From JASMTM01 sp964441735 (lineage in GTDB: Bacteria > Thermotogota > Thermotogae > Petrotogales > Kosmotogaceae): 64,000 nt of DNA. Below the pieces are notes generated by a model. The model had not been told where the DNA came from. It did no database searches and saw only the letters and a list, made by a program, of their open reading frames with translations. The position numbers and the translations under genes are program-made. Positions 1 through 9,653 of the stretch are shown piece after piece. The number at the start of each line of letters is the position of its first letter. The stretch's first letter is position 1. The stretch spans positions 1 through 64,000 of the forward strand of contig CAYTVB010000003.1 of the NCBI GenBank assembly GCA_964441735.1, read 5' to 3'.

Positions 1-158
1 TCATAAATTAGATCTTCCAATGATGGCGGATATAATTTGCCTTGTTTCTTTATTTTTATCACCCATCTTGAGCCACTACACTATTTGAATCGAGATAATA
101 TTTCTATGTATGTTGAAGACCTAAGATATCCTGGTGAATTCAAATCATGAATTGCGAT

Positions 159-1211
159 TCATAATATTGGAAAGAGTGCAAAATATCGGTCTTTGCTATC
201 AGATAAAACCATCTTTTTGTTATAGACACTCATCTTGATCTTTTCTCCACCCATTCTACTTATAGCCGATCTTAATCTGTGTGGTTCTACTTTTGCAATT
301 GTCTGGTTGCTATAATGATTTCTGTCTATGTAGATTTCATATTTTGTTGTTCCTGCTTTAGAAAGAAACTGGGTTCCCTTTTCATTCTGTATAAGGAGAA
401 CACTGAACCCTCTGCCCACGACCCTGGACATTTTTCTCAGGGCGTACTGGAAATGCTTTTTACTGTAAACAGTAGAGGTATCTATATTTTCTGACAGACT
501 TAGAATTTCCTTATCTATAGTGACTTCGGTATCTCTGCATATGGAAAACAACAACCTTCCGATTTTTAAGCCGATATCACGTATACCCTCACCAACAATC
601 ACCTTTTCACTTTTAATGTGTTCCAGTGTCTTGACCAGATGCCTCGCTGTTACGTATGGAAAAGCTACTGCCAGTTCTCTGTTAATCCCGGCACTTAAAA
701 ATGAAATGGTTGTCAGATTCGATGATTGAGCAACCACCGCTGTCCTTTTTTCATTACTCACCAGCCCGATAGTATCTCCTTCATCTCCCGGTGAAGATGC
801 AAAATTAATTGCCTTTTTGAAATCGGTCAACTTTTGATCGAAGAGACCTTCAAATTTTCTCTCCATTTTTGGTCTTTCAGAAGTAAAAGAATTTCTTAGT
901 TCAAGACTTTCTTCCGGTGTAGTTATAAGAAGATCCTTTCCCTTTGCTTTGATCCTTATATATACATCATCGTTTCTCTGTTCTTTCAGTACTTTGGCTC
1001 TATCAATGGGAAAAGCATAGGAACCATCAAACGCTTCTGTTTTTTTGTTCAGAGGGATCTCCATTTTTCCACAGCCATCTGTTACAAAGAACTTTAAACC
1101 TTTCCAGTAATATATATGAATATAACGAAATCCGGGTTCTACAGACCCGGCAAATTTTTCACAGATCTCAAGTAATCTGGCATGTTCTTTTGCACTAAGT
1201 TCGAAGTCCAT
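159..1211 (-). CDS. Divergent DNA polymerase III beta-clamp-like protein
   Basis: 350 residues. I read it as a distant relative of the bacterial sliding clamp (DnaN). It has about the clamp length (usually 366-380), and its N-terminal segment FELSAKEHARLL resembles the clamp's first helix. A central PYVTARHLVKTLEH resembles the domain-2 segment. The end, around KKMVLSDSKDRYFALFPIL, has the layout of the clamp's last strands, which normally finish in a VMPMR-like motif. The gene starts 12 bases after the polC stop and is probably co-transcribed with it. Its ribosome site (AGGT) is weak, so translation may depend on polC. The family assignment rests on pattern only and identity is clearly low. 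A canonical dnaN probably lies elsewhere, which would make this a paralogue tied to PolC. An unrelated hypothetical protein cannot be excluded. Confidence 0.5.
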   Translation of the reverse strand: MDFELSAKEHARLLEICEKFAGSVEPGFRYIHIYYWKGLKFFVTDGCGKMEIPLNKKTEAFDGSYAFPIDRAKVLKEQRNDDVYIRIKAKGKDLLITTPEESLELRNSFTSERPKMERKFEGLFDQKLTDFKKAINFASSPGDEGDTIGLVSNEKRTAVVAQSSNLTTISFLSAGINRELAVAFPYVTARHLVKTLEHIKSEKVIVGEGIRDIGLKIGRLLFSICRDTEVTIDKEILSLSENIDTSTVYSKKHFQYALRKMSRVVGRGFSVLLIQNEKGTQFLSKAGTTKYEIYIDRNHYSNQTIAKVEPHRLRSAISRMGGEKIKMSVYNKKMVLSDSKDRYFALFPIL

Positions 1212-1223
1212 CTCAATACCTGC

Positions 1224-4200
1224 TTAGAAGAGCGTGATTTGTTCTTTTTCAGGTAGATCTTTTAGTGTTCCATACTTTCTCAATACTTCTACAATGGTTT
1301 TGTTAATAGCTGTTCTACTGACAAGGTTTTCTATGGATGTGAAGGGCTTTTTCCTTCTTTCTTTTGCCACCGAAAGCGCAGCTTTGATACCGAAATTCTT
1401 TATTCTGCAGAAGGGTATTCTCAGTCTGTCATCTTCTATAAGGAATTTAAACGGATCGGATTTTTCAAGATCCACAGGCAGAAAATCAAATCCTCTCAGT
1501 TTCATTTCGAGTACCGCTTTAAGTAGCGTTTCTCTGTTTTTGTCTTTAACATTTTTGTCTGGCATGGTTGCAATATTGGAGAGTTCTTTCTTAATCTCAT
1601 CAACCTCACAAAGAGCGTAATCAACATCAAAATCTGAGCCTTTTATCGTGAAGTAAGTGGCGTAAAAAGGCATTGGATGATGAACCTTGAAATAAGCAAC
1701 CCTGAACGCCATACTCACATAAGCAGCCGCGTGAGCTTTGGGGAACAGATATTTTATTCTATGACAGGATTCAACAAACCATTCCGGAACATTGGTTTCT
1801 CCCATAATTTTAATGTCTTTATCTGATAATCCCTTTCCTTTTCTTACTTTCTCCATGATCTTGAAGGCAGTAAGTGGCTCGATTCCTTTAGAGATTAAAT
1901 AATTCATTATGTCGTCTCGACAGGCAATTACCTCTGATAAACTTGCTTTCTTTGATCCTATCCAGTTTCTCGCGTTGTTCAGCCATACATCGGTTCCGTG
2001 AGACAATCCGGATATTCGAACCAGATCGGCAAAACTGGAAGGTCTCGTTTCCTGAAGCATGCTCTGGACAAATTGTGTGCCAAATTCTGGAATGCCAATG
2101 GTACCCACATCAATTCCAAGCTCTCTTTTATTTATACCAAGTGATTTTAGCGAAGAAAAAATTGAAAGTGTTTTGGGATCGTTCATTGGTATTTCCATAG
2201 GATCTTTACCGGAGATGTCTTTAAGCATTCTTATGAATGTTGGGTCATCATGTCCCAGTGCATCTATCTTAACAAGGTCATCGTGAATGACTTCATAGGC
2301 AAAATGTGTGGTCATTATCGATGCACTTGTATCGTTAGCCGGATACTGAACAGGGGTGAAATCATGAACTTCCTTGTCTTTGGGAACAATCATCAATCCT
2401 CCAGGATGTTGACCGGTAGTCCTTCTTACACCCATCAAGGAGAGTACCACCCTGTCTATTTCTGCTCTTTTTAATCGTTTATTTGTTTTTTCCATGTAGG
2501 CTCTTGAAAAACCGTAGGCTGTTCTGGCAGCCAGTGTACTAATAGTTCCTGCTCTGAATACATGATCCTTTCCAAACAGATTTTCCAGGAATTCATGCGC
2601 TTTCTCCTGATATTCACCCGAGAAATTTAGGTCAATATCGGGTACTTTATCTCCTTTGAACCCGAGAAAGGTTTCAAATGGGATATTCTGTCCATCTTTT
2701 TTTAATATTGTTCCGCATTCTGGACATTCTTTATCAGGTAAATCGTAACCTGAATCGTAATTCTCTGGTGTTTCGAAATAATGGCAGGAAGGACAAACGT
2801 AGTGGGGAATTAGGGGATTGACTTCAGTGATTCCCATTAAATTAGCCACCAGAGAGCTTCCCACAGAACCCCTGGAACCGACTACATAGCCATCTTCATT
2901 TGATTTTTTAACCATTTTGTGAGCAATGAGATACAGTACTGAATAACCATGGTCTATAATCGCCTTTAATTCCCTTTCTATCCTTTTCTTTATCATTGCT
3001 GGAAGAGGCTCACCATAAACATTGTATGCATTTTCGTAGGTGACACTTTTTACCTGTTCATCGGCCCCCTCAATAATTGGAGGGTGTAGTTTTCCTTCTA
3101 TAGGGATTATCTTTTCTATTTTATCTGCTATTTTTCTCGTGTTTTCAACAACTATTTCCTTTACGATTTTCTCACTGTCAAAAATATTTCTTGCAGCCTC
3201 CAACATTTCCTCTGTTGTTCTTAAGTGAACTGCTGGCTGGTTATCAAAGGAAGGATAATCCTGGGCAGCCTGAACAACAGATCTGAAAAAATCGTCATGC
3301 GGTTCCAGAAAATGAACATCACCTGTCATTACAACAGGGATATTCAATTCTTTACCAATTTTGTATAATGTTTGATACATGTTTCGTAAATTATCTTTAG
3401 ATATTCTTCCATCTTCGTTTCCCTTTGCTGTTACATCCAGTGGCATGATTTCAATGTAATCAAAAAACTTGGCAATTTCCTTTAATTCGGGTTCATTGGC
3501 ACCTTCTATATAGGCTTTTGCCAGTTCCCCTGAAACACATGCGGAGCCTATTAAAAGGTTGTCACGGTACTGATTAAGTACACTTTTTGGTATACGTGGT
3601 TTTCCATGAAAATATTCTGTGTGGGATATGGTTACAAGCTTGTAGAGATTCTTAAGTCCCTCACTGTTTTTGGCAAGAATGGAAACATGATTTGGTCTTA
3701 CGCTCTTTATGTTCATGTTTTCTCTGAGCTTTTCCAGTTCTTTAACTGTCATTATTCCCCGTTTTTTGGCCATTGTGATAAGCTTTTTAAATACCTCCGC
3801 AGTTACATTAGCATCTTCCATGGCTCTATGGTGTTTAAACTGGCCTACTTTAAGTCTTTTAACTACATTATCAAGGGAATAACTCTTTGATTTCAACAAC
3901 GTTTTCGAAAGAGATAGGGTATCAATATATGGAGGGTTCCATTCTCTGGAATAGAGCTCCTTAACCGCATTTCTCACAAAACGGTAGTCAAAGGAAGCGT
4001 TATGAGCAACAAGAATCGAACCTTCGCAAAAATCAAGAAATTCCTGAAATACATCGTGAATTGTCGGAGCCTTTTCTAAATCTTTTTCATTAATTCCCGT
4101 GATATTTTGAACTATTTCACTCAAAGGTTTTGTGGGTTTTACCAGTGTACTAAATCTGTCAATGATCTTTTTATTTTTCATTTTTACAGCGCCTATTTCA

Positions 4201-5468
4201 ATGATTTCGTCGCTAACTGGATCCAGGCCGGTGGTTTCGAGATCAAAAACAACATATGTCGTATCTTCAAGTTTTTTTGATTCATCATCGAGATACCTTA
4301 CTATTGGTTCTGAATCATTTACCATATAACCTTCCATACCGTATATTGGCTTGATATTTACCTTTGATGCTTCACGGAAGAATTCAGGTATCGCCTGAAC
4401 GACACCATGATCTGTCAACGCTACCGCATCGTGTCCCCAGCGTTTAAGGGTTTCAAATAGTTCCTTAACATCAAGGACAGAGTCAAGTGCGCTCATCTTT
4501 GTGTGGAGATGAAGTTCAACCCGCTTTGGGGTTTCATTATCCATGCGCTTTGATAGTTCTATTTCATTTATATCTCTGGGTAATATCGTTTCTTCATTTG
4601 TTCTGTTATCAATGCTCAATTTTCCTTTTATTAAAAGCTCATCGCCTTCATTAAATTTTTTATAAAGCTTTTCAGCATTTTTTCCCATAACCTTGCAAGT
4701 TATAGAATCTGTGAAATCGGTTATATTAAATATTAGAACCGTTCCCCGACCTTTCCATAGATCAATTTTGAACAGTTTTCCCTGAACAGTAACATCCTTC
4801 ATCTCACCGTATATATCTTTAATTTCTATGGGAGCTGTCTTTATTTTATTGCCAAAGATCACGTTTTTTTTCTTATTTTTCTTCTTTGTCGGAGGAATAT
4901 TAACTGGCTTTTCTTCGGTTTCTTCTCTGGGCGGTGTTTTTTCTATCAGCACCTCATCAGCCTTTTCTTCAATTATGATATTAAATGGAACCGGTTTTCC
5001 ATAACTTTTTCTTATTGCTTCACCAAGCTCTTTCTTTTTTGTATTGATCCGCTGTCTTGTAAATCCGTTTTTGACGGTTATTGTTAAACAATTTCCATCA
5101 TAGTGTATCTTTGATTTGTCAAGATATGTGGCAAGTCCATTTGTGCACTTTATCAGTTGCTTTTTGACATTGAAATTAGTTTTTCCTGTATTGTTTGTTT
5201 CTTTCTTTTCTTTATCTCCATTTTTACACTTTATATATACCTTTGTATCGATTTGGTACTCAATGAATTTTATACACTGATTATTCAGTGCCTCGTTCTG
5301 TTCGGTTGTAAGTTCGTTTTCGAAGACCATTGTTAATTCCTTCTTTTCTGGATCGATTAACAGATCCGAAAGATTGCATTCTTCCAGGCATCTATCGGGA
5401 TAAAAACCCAGCAATTTCTTCACGACTCTGGAAACCGGGATATTCATATTCTTAAGTCTATATCTCAT
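1224..5468 (-). CDS. polC: DNA polymerase III alpha subunit, PolC type
   Basis: Replicative DNA polymerase with built-in proofreading, 1414 residues. Domains in order: N-terminal region; lysine-rich linker (about 190-205); OB fold (about 220-310); PHP domain beginning at VELHLHTKMS (about 318); DEDDh 3'-5' exonuclease with VFDLETTGLD (about 405-570) inserted in the PHP domain; a zinc knuckle with CPSC and CPEC pairs (about 890-920); the polymerase palm with PDIDLNF (about 940) and HPGGLMIVP (about 1022); and a C-terminal QITLF, the PolC-type clamp-binding motif. An upstream in-frame ATG at 5516 exists. I prefer 5468 because it forms an ATGA overlap with the ruvC stop and is preceded by GGAGGTG. 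This indicates translational coupling to ruvC. A divergent clamp-like gene follows 12 bases downstream. Confidence 0.97.
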   Translation of the reverse strand: MRYRLKNMNIPVSRVVKKLLGFYPDRCLEECNLSDLLIDPEKKELTMVFENELTTEQNEALNNQCIKFIEYQIDTKVYIKCKNGDKEKKETNNTGKTNFNVKKQLIKCTNGLATYLDKSKIHYDGNCLTITVKNGFTRQRINTKKKELGEAIRKSYGKPVPFNIIIEEKADEVLIEKTPPREETEEKPVNIPPTKKKNKKKNVIFGNKIKTAPIEIKDIYGEMKDVTVQGKLFKIDLWKGRGTVLIFNITDFTDSITCKVMGKNAEKLYKKFNEGDELLIKGKLSIDNRTNEETILPRDINEIELSKRMDNETPKRVELHLHTKMSALDSVLDVKELFETLKRWGHDAVALTDHGVVQAIPEFFREASKVNIKPIYGMEGYMVNDSEPIVRYLDDESKKLEDTTYVVFDLETTGLDPVSDEIIEIGAVKMKNKKIIDRFSTLVKPTKPLSEIVQNITGINEKDLEKAPTIHDVFQEFLDFCEGSILVAHNASFDYRFVRNAVKELYSREWNPPYIDTLSLSKTLLKSKSYSLDNVVKRLKVGQFKHHRAMEDANVTAEVFKKLITMAKKRGIMTVKELEKLRENMNIKSVRPNHVSILAKNSEGLKNLYKLVTISHTEYFHGKPRIPKSVLNQYRDNLLIGSACVSGELAKAYIEGANEPELKEIAKFFDYIEIMPLDVTAKGNEDGRISKDNLRNMYQTLYKIGKELNIPVVMTGDVHFLEPHDDFFRSVVQAAQDYPSFDNQPAVHLRTTEEMLEAARNIFDSEKIVKEIVVENTRKIADKIEKIIPIEGKLHPPIIEGADEQVKSVTYENAYNVYGEPLPAMIKKRIERELKAIIDHGYSVLYLIAHKMVKKSNEDGYVVGSRGSVGSSLVANLMGITEVNPLIPHYVCPSCHYFETPENYDSGYDLPDKECPECGTILKKDGQNIPFETFLGFKGDKVPDIDLNFSGEYQEKAHEFLENLFGKDHVFRAGTISTLAARTAYGFSRAYMEKTNKRLKRAEIDRVVLSLMGVRRTTGQHPGGLMIVPKDKEVHDFTPVQYPANDTSASIMTTHFAYEVIHDDLVKIDALGHDDPTFIRMLKDISGKDPMEIPMNDPKTLSIFSSLKSLGINKRELGIDVGTIGIPEFGTQFVQSMLQETRPSSFADLVRISGLSHGTDVWLNNARNWIGSKKASLSEVIACRDDIMNYLISKGIEPLTAFKIMEKVRKGKGLSDKDIKIMGETNVPEWFVESCHRIKYLFPKAHAAAYVSMAFRVAYFKVHHPMPFYATYFTIKGSDFDVDYALCEVDEIKKELSNIATMPDKNVKDKNRETLLKAVLEMKLRGFDFLPVDLEKSDPFKFLIEDDRLRIPFCRIKNFGIKAALSVAKERRKKPFTSIENLVSRTAINKTIVEVLRKYGTLKDLPEKEQITLF

Positions 5469-5980
5469 AATTGTCTGGCACCTCCGGGGTATGAACGAAA
5501 GGAAAAATGACACCATGCAACAGCCAGGGCATCAGCGGCATCATTTGGTTTTGGTGTTTTCTTCAAGTGTAGAAATGTTTTCATGACTCTCTGGATCTGA
5601 CCCTTTTCAGCTTTCCCGTATCCGGTTACAGCCTGTTTGACCTGATGGGGAGTATATTCGTATATGGGGATTTCCAGTTGTCTTAATACCAGCAAAACAA
5701 CCCCGCGAGCCTCTCCAACTTGAATTGCTGTTGTTACATTTCTGAAGAAAAAAAGCTCTTCTACTGCGGCTTCGTCAGGTTCGTACTCAGTGATTACGGT
5801 TTTCAGTTCATCGTAGATCTGAATTAATCTTTCGGGTATGGGATCTCCGGGTTTTGTCTGCACAATACCATATGTAACCGGAGAAATCTTTGCCCCGTTA
5901 ATGTCAATAAGTCCATATCCGAGTATTCCAAATCCGGGATCTATACCAATTATTCGTCTGCTATTTTTGGACAAATTCAT
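5465..5980 (-). CDS. ruvC: Holliday junction resolvase RuvC
   Basis: 171 residues. RuvC is the dimeric endonuclease that cuts Holliday junctions made by RuvAB in recombination repair. The RNase H-like fold is recognisable from GIDPGFGILGYG near the N-terminus (first catalytic Asp), VEELFFFRNVTTA (Glu) and the C-terminal PNDAADALAVAWCH carrying the last acidic pair. The length is normal for the family. GGGGGT precedes the ATG. The stop codon overlaps the polC start by four bases (ATGA), so repair and replication genes are coupled in one transcript. Confidence 0.96.
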   Translation of the reverse strand: MNLSKNSRRIIGIDPGFGILGYGLIDINGAKISPVTYGIVQTKPGDPIPERLIQIYDELKTVITEYEPDEAAVEELFFFRNVTTAIQVGEARGVVLLVLRQLEIPIYEYTPHQVKQAVTGYGKAEKGQIQRVMKTFLHLKKTPKPNDAADALAVAWCHFSFRSYPGGARQL

Positions 5981-6181
5981 TACCCCCGTTAGTATTTTAA
6001 TACCTAAAAACTGAATCGATTTTACGATAATTATTATGAGAAGCCTTGACCGATTTGACAGTCTTAAATTAACTCATAATGAAACTTATGGAGTTTATAA
6101 ACGTTATTCTTTGTTTTGTTGAGATTACATTTTGGGCTTTTTGTTAATCTTTATGCATAATTTTTTTATTTAATTTTCAGC

Positions 6182-6907
6182 TTACTTTTTTTCTTCAAGT
6201 GCGACTTTCATTTTTCTGTACGCTTTTCGAGCTGCATCCTGCTCAGCGCCTTTCTTAGTTTTCCCCTTGCCCCTTGCGGCTTCTTCTTCGTTAACGTTTA
6301 CCGAGATAATAAAGAAATTATCAGGAGGGATGCCTTCTTCCTTTTTTAGAACATAATCCGGTCTTACACCGTAAAGACCCTGTGTTAGCTCCTGTAGTGC
6401 AGTTTTGTAATCGAGTAGAAGTTTTCCCTTTATGGCTCTTTCAATGTATTCTTCCAGTATGTGGAATACAAATTTTTTTGAAGCTGCTAAATCTTTGCTC
6501 AAATAAATAGCGCCCAAAACAGCTTCAAAAGCATCAGCCAATATTGAATCCCTTTCTCGACCACCGCTTTTTTCTTCACCCTTGCCTAATAGCAGATAGC
6601 TACCAATTTTGCGTTCTTTGGATACACGTGCAAGTATTTCTTCGCTTGCCACTATTGCCCTTACCTTGGACATAACGCCTTCACTTACCGAGTATCTATT
6701 AAAAAGTATATCTGCCACACAAAGATCAAGGACTGCATCACCAAGAAATTCTAACCTCTCATTGGATTCTAAATTTTCTCTGTTTTCTCTTTCAATTTCA
6801 TTTGTAAAGGAAGAATGACATAGCGCTTTGAAAAGCAATTCAGAGTCGGCTTCCACACCTAAATCGCGTTTGAAGCGCTGTATTACCTTTTTGTACTGTT
6901 CGATCAT
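6182..6907 (-). CDS. rnc: Ribonuclease III
   Basis: 241 residues. RNase III cleaves double-stranded RNA and processes rRNA precursors and structured mRNAs. The catalytic domain (about 1-150) carries the family signature NERLEFLGDAVLDL and the second acidic cluster ending DAFEAVLGAI. A double-stranded RNA-binding domain follows (about 160-235), ending in the GKGKTKKGAEQDAARKAY helix. The start codon overlaps the transketolase stop as ATGA, so the two genes are translationally coupled. A 201-base untranslated gap separates rnc from ruvC downstream. Confidence 0.97.
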   Translation of the reverse strand: MIEQYKKVIQRFKRDLGVEADSELLFKALCHSSFTNEIERENRENLESNERLEFLGDAVLDLCVADILFNRYSVSEGVMSKVRAIVASEEILARVSKERKIGSYLLLGKGEEKSGGRERDSILADAFEAVLGAIYLSKDLAASKKFVFHILEEYIERAIKGKLLLDYKTALQELTQGLYGVRPDYVLKKEEGIPPDNFFIISVNVNEEEAARGKGKTKKGAEQDAARKAYRKMKVALEEKK

Positions 6908-8790
6908 TTGATGATGTTCTCCACTGTTTTTGCAATAGATTTTGAACCTATACCTGCGAGCTCATATAATTTGTCTCTTGATCCTGAATAGAAGTATCTA
7001 TCGGGACCCAGCTTTTTGAATGTAGCGGGCTTTATTCCCTCTGACAATAGATAGTCAGATACTATTACACCCAATCCACTGTTTACATTGTGATCTTCAA
7101 TGGTTATTACATTATTCTTCAGATAATCTCTGTGTTTATTAAAATTTGCGTGGAGCGGGCAGCTTACATTTAGCATTGTCACTTTTATCCCTTTTTCTTT
7201 AAGCATTTCACATGCTTTTACTGCTTCGTTTGTGGTTTGTCCGGTTGAGATTAGGGTTGCATCTTTTCCCTCACGTATAAGATCAACTTCACCATACTCG
7301 AAATTGTAGTCTTTATCAAAGAAGGGTTTACCGTCTTCAGAGATTATGGGATTCATTTTGGATCGACCTACCGCAATAACGAAATTTCCATGTTCTTTAG
7401 CACAAAGTCGCACAGCTTTGTCTGTTTGATTGGGATCAGCTGGAACAATTAGTTTAAAGCCGTAAAAGTTTCTGAGTGCTCCAATATAGTCAACACAGTG
7501 ATGTGTTTTTCCGTCTTCTCCAACATCTATTCCAACGTGTGTGACACCAACTTTCAGGTTGCATTTATTGATATCGTTCAGCCGTTGCTGGTTGTAGGTT
7601 TCATCAATCCCGAACACTCCAAAATCAGCAAAGAACGTTAGAACGCCACAAATTGACATTGCACCGGCAACCGTGGCTGCATTATGTTCCTGAACGCCAA
7701 TCTGGAAAAAGTTTTCAGGAAATACCTTTTCAAAATAGTTGGTTTTTGTTGAAGGTTTCAAATCACAATCTACAACTGCTATTTTGCTGGTTTTGTTTAA
7801 TTCACCTAAGCTTGCAAGTGCTTTACCGAATGCGGTTCGGTTGTCCAATTTTTCGTCAGGACTGTATGTGACTGGTTGCCCTGTTTTTATTTTTATTTTT
7901 TCATCGGGTATGTCTACGTCTTCATGAACATCGGGTAATTCTTTTCTCATTTTCTTATGTTTTTCAATATCATTCTCTTTACCTAGTTCCTTTAAAGCTT
8001 TTGCACATTGTTCATCATCGAGAGGTTTTCCATGATACGATACATCATTCTCCATGAAAGAAACGCCTTTTCCCATGGCTGTTTTAGCAAGTATTGCTAT
8101 GGGACCTTCTTTATATTCTACGGCTTCTTTAAGTGCATTATCAAGCTGTTCATAGTTATGACCATCAATCTCAAGTGTTTTCCAACCATCTGCTTCATAT
8201 GTCTCTTTTATATTAACCTTCATAACATCACTGGCTTTACCAGTTATCTGGGCATCGTTGTAATCAACTACTGCAACCAGGTTGTTAAGTTGATATTTTA
8301 TAGCTGTTCTTCTCGCTTCAGCAACCTGCCCTTTGGCCTGTTCGGCATCCCCCATTGCAACAAATACATTGTAATTAGAGCTTTTTAGTTTGCCTGCCAG
8401 TGCCATTCCTACACCTGCAGAGAGGCCCTGTCCGAGATTTCCCGTACTCCACTCGACTCCGGGGATACCTCTTGTTATATGGCCTTCAAATATGGTACCT
8501 GGATGCCGGAAACCTGCGATTGCCTCTTCTATATCGAAAAAGCCAAATCTTCCGAGTGCAGAATAAACACCGGGTGATGTGTGACCGTGACTTACAATAA
8601 TTCTGTCTCTCTCAGGATCGAAGGGTTTTTCCGGAGAGATGCTGGCATTATTATAAAGTGAAAGATAGATGTCAATAGATGACATAGAACCGCCCGGATG
8701 ACCTGAAGAAGCCACTGTTGTCATTTTTAAAATATCACTTCTACACGTATTTCCAAGCTTTTTAAGTTCTTCTAAGGATAGTTTTTTCAT
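6904..8790 (-). CDS. tkt: Transketolase
   Basis: 628 residues. This thiamine-diphosphate enzyme of the non-oxidative pentose phosphate pathway moves two-carbon units between sugar phosphates. Visible features are SGHPGGSMSS near the N-terminus, the ThDP-binding GDAEQAKGQ followed about 25 residues later by NNLVAVVDYND, a pyrimidine-binding domain with the activating Glu in QIGVQEHNAATVAGA, and the C-terminal domain (about 490-628). Both halves are in one chain, unlike archaeal split forms. GAGGAGG precedes the ATG and lies in the end of ricT upstream. The stop overlaps rnc. Confidence 0.95.
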   Translation of the reverse strand: MKKLSLEELKKLGNTCRSDILKMTTVASSGHPGGSMSSIDIYLSLYNNASISPEKPFDPERDRIIVSHGHTSPGVYSALGRFGFFDIEEAIAGFRHPGTIFEGHITRGIPGVEWSTGNLGQGLSAGVGMALAGKLKSSNYNVFVAMGDAEQAKGQVAEARRTAIKYQLNNLVAVVDYNDAQITGKASDVMKVNIKETYEADGWKTLEIDGHNYEQLDNALKEAVEYKEGPIAILAKTAMGKGVSFMENDVSYHGKPLDDEQCAKALKELGKENDIEKHKKMRKELPDVHEDVDIPDEKIKIKTGQPVTYSPDEKLDNRTAFGKALASLGELNKTSKIAVVDCDLKPSTKTNYFEKVFPENFFQIGVQEHNAATVAGAMSICGVLTFFADFGVFGIDETYNQQRLNDINKCNLKVGVTHVGIDVGEDGKTHHCVDYIGALRNFYGFKLIVPADPNQTDKAVRLCAKEHGNFVIAVGRSKMNPIISEDGKPFFDKDYNFEYGEVDLIREGKDATLISTGQTTNEAVKACEMLKEKGIKVTMLNVSCPLHANFNKHRDYLKNNVITIEDHNVNSGLGVIVSDYLLSEGIKPATFKKLGPDRYFYSGSRDKLYELAGIGSKSIAKTVENIIK

Positions 8791-8792
8791 TG

Positions 8793-9653
8793 TTATTCCT
8801 CCTCATTATAACTGGTGTTTTCGTTATTATCGTCTTCCCAGGTTATATTTTGATTTTTTCTAAATTCTTCAAAGGGAATCTTAAGGGTTTGCCCTTCATC
8901 TGTGACCAGATTTATCATTTTCAAGAATATATTTACTGTAAGAACCTTACATGTTTTATCATTGTACTCGATTACTGAACCTTCATCTGGGATATTTTTG
9001 AGTTCTTCATCGTACAAATCCTGTTCATAAGAAAGACAGCACAATAATCTTCCGCATCTACCGGAAATCTTGGCGGGATTTATCAATAACTGTTGTTTTT
9101 TTGCGTGTTTCAAGGTGATACTTTGAAATTCTCGCAGGAAACGCGCACAGCACGCTACCTGACCACACAGACCAAGATTTCCTTTCATTTTAACTTCATC
9201 GCGGATTCCCACTTGACGAAGCTCTATTCTGGTTTTGAAGATACGAGCTAGATCTTTAACCAAATCCCTGAAGTCTACTCTGCTATCAGCTCCAAAGTAG
9301 AAAACAATACGTGAACGGTCAAACATATATCGTACTTCAAGCAAACGCATGGGTAAACTATGTTCCTGTATTTTCTCTTTACAGGTTCTGAAAGCTTCTG
9401 CTGAGTCTTCTAAATTCTTTTCATAGGTTTTCCAATCTTCCTCGTTCATTTTTCGAACTATAGGCTGAATATCGATGTTGTCAATACGCTGTTTCTCCGG
9501 TCCCTGCTGTACCTTGCCAACATCAAGACCAAATTCATTGTAGGCAAGAACATAATCTCCGTGGTCTATAGGTATTTCTCCTATAGTGTATTTATGCAAT
9601 TCTCCCTTCGGATGGAATTCGATATAACAAACGTTTCCATATATTTCAGGCAT
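8793..9653 (-). CDS. ricT: PSP1-domain protein, RicT/YaaT-like
   Basis: 286 residues. In Bacillus, RicT with RicA and RicF forms an Fe-S complex that acts on RNase Y-dependent mRNA processing and on phosphorelay and sporulation. The PSP1 domain covers most of the protein. Two cysteine clusters, GLCGQVACC (about 160-168) and GRCGRLLCC (about 195-203), match the Fe-S-associated cysteines of the family. I chose the ATG at 9653, preceded by AAGGAGG, over an upstream in-frame start at 9728 that would overlap holB by 80 bases. The holB-ricT order matches that of Firmicutes. RicA and RicF partners are not in this window, so the role here is less certain than the family. Confidence 0.85.
   Translation of the reverse strand: MPEIYGNVCYIEFHPKGELHKYTIGEIPIDHGDYVLAYNEFGLDVGKVQQGPEKQRIDNIDIQPIVRKMNEEDWKTYEKNLEDSAEAFRTCKEKIQEHSLPMRLLEVRYMFDRSRIVFYFGADSRVDFRDLVKDLARIFKTRIELRQVGIRDEVKMKGNLGLCGQVACCARFLREFQSITLKHAKKQQLLINPAKISGRCGRLLCCLSYEQDLYDEELKNIPDEGSVIEYNDKTCKVLTVNIFLKMINLVTDEGQTLKIPFEEFRKNQNITWEDDNNENTSYNEEE

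Noticed and set aside
1..66. A 21-codon minus-strand reading frame (starts MGDKNKE) downstream of the clamp-like gene
   Set aside because: No ribosome site, very short, and at the window edge. It could not be supported as a gene; nothing else is evident in 1-158.
5981..6181. TTGACA at 6055 followed by CATAAT/TAATGA as a plus-strand promoter in the rnc-ruvC gap
   Set aside because: Spacer lengths are wrong and no plus-strand gene follows. AT-rich DNA makes such matches common.
8008..8388. 126-codon plus-strand open frame inside tkt
   Set aside because: It lies fully antisense to a strongly conserved enzyme and has a composition typical of a shadow frame.
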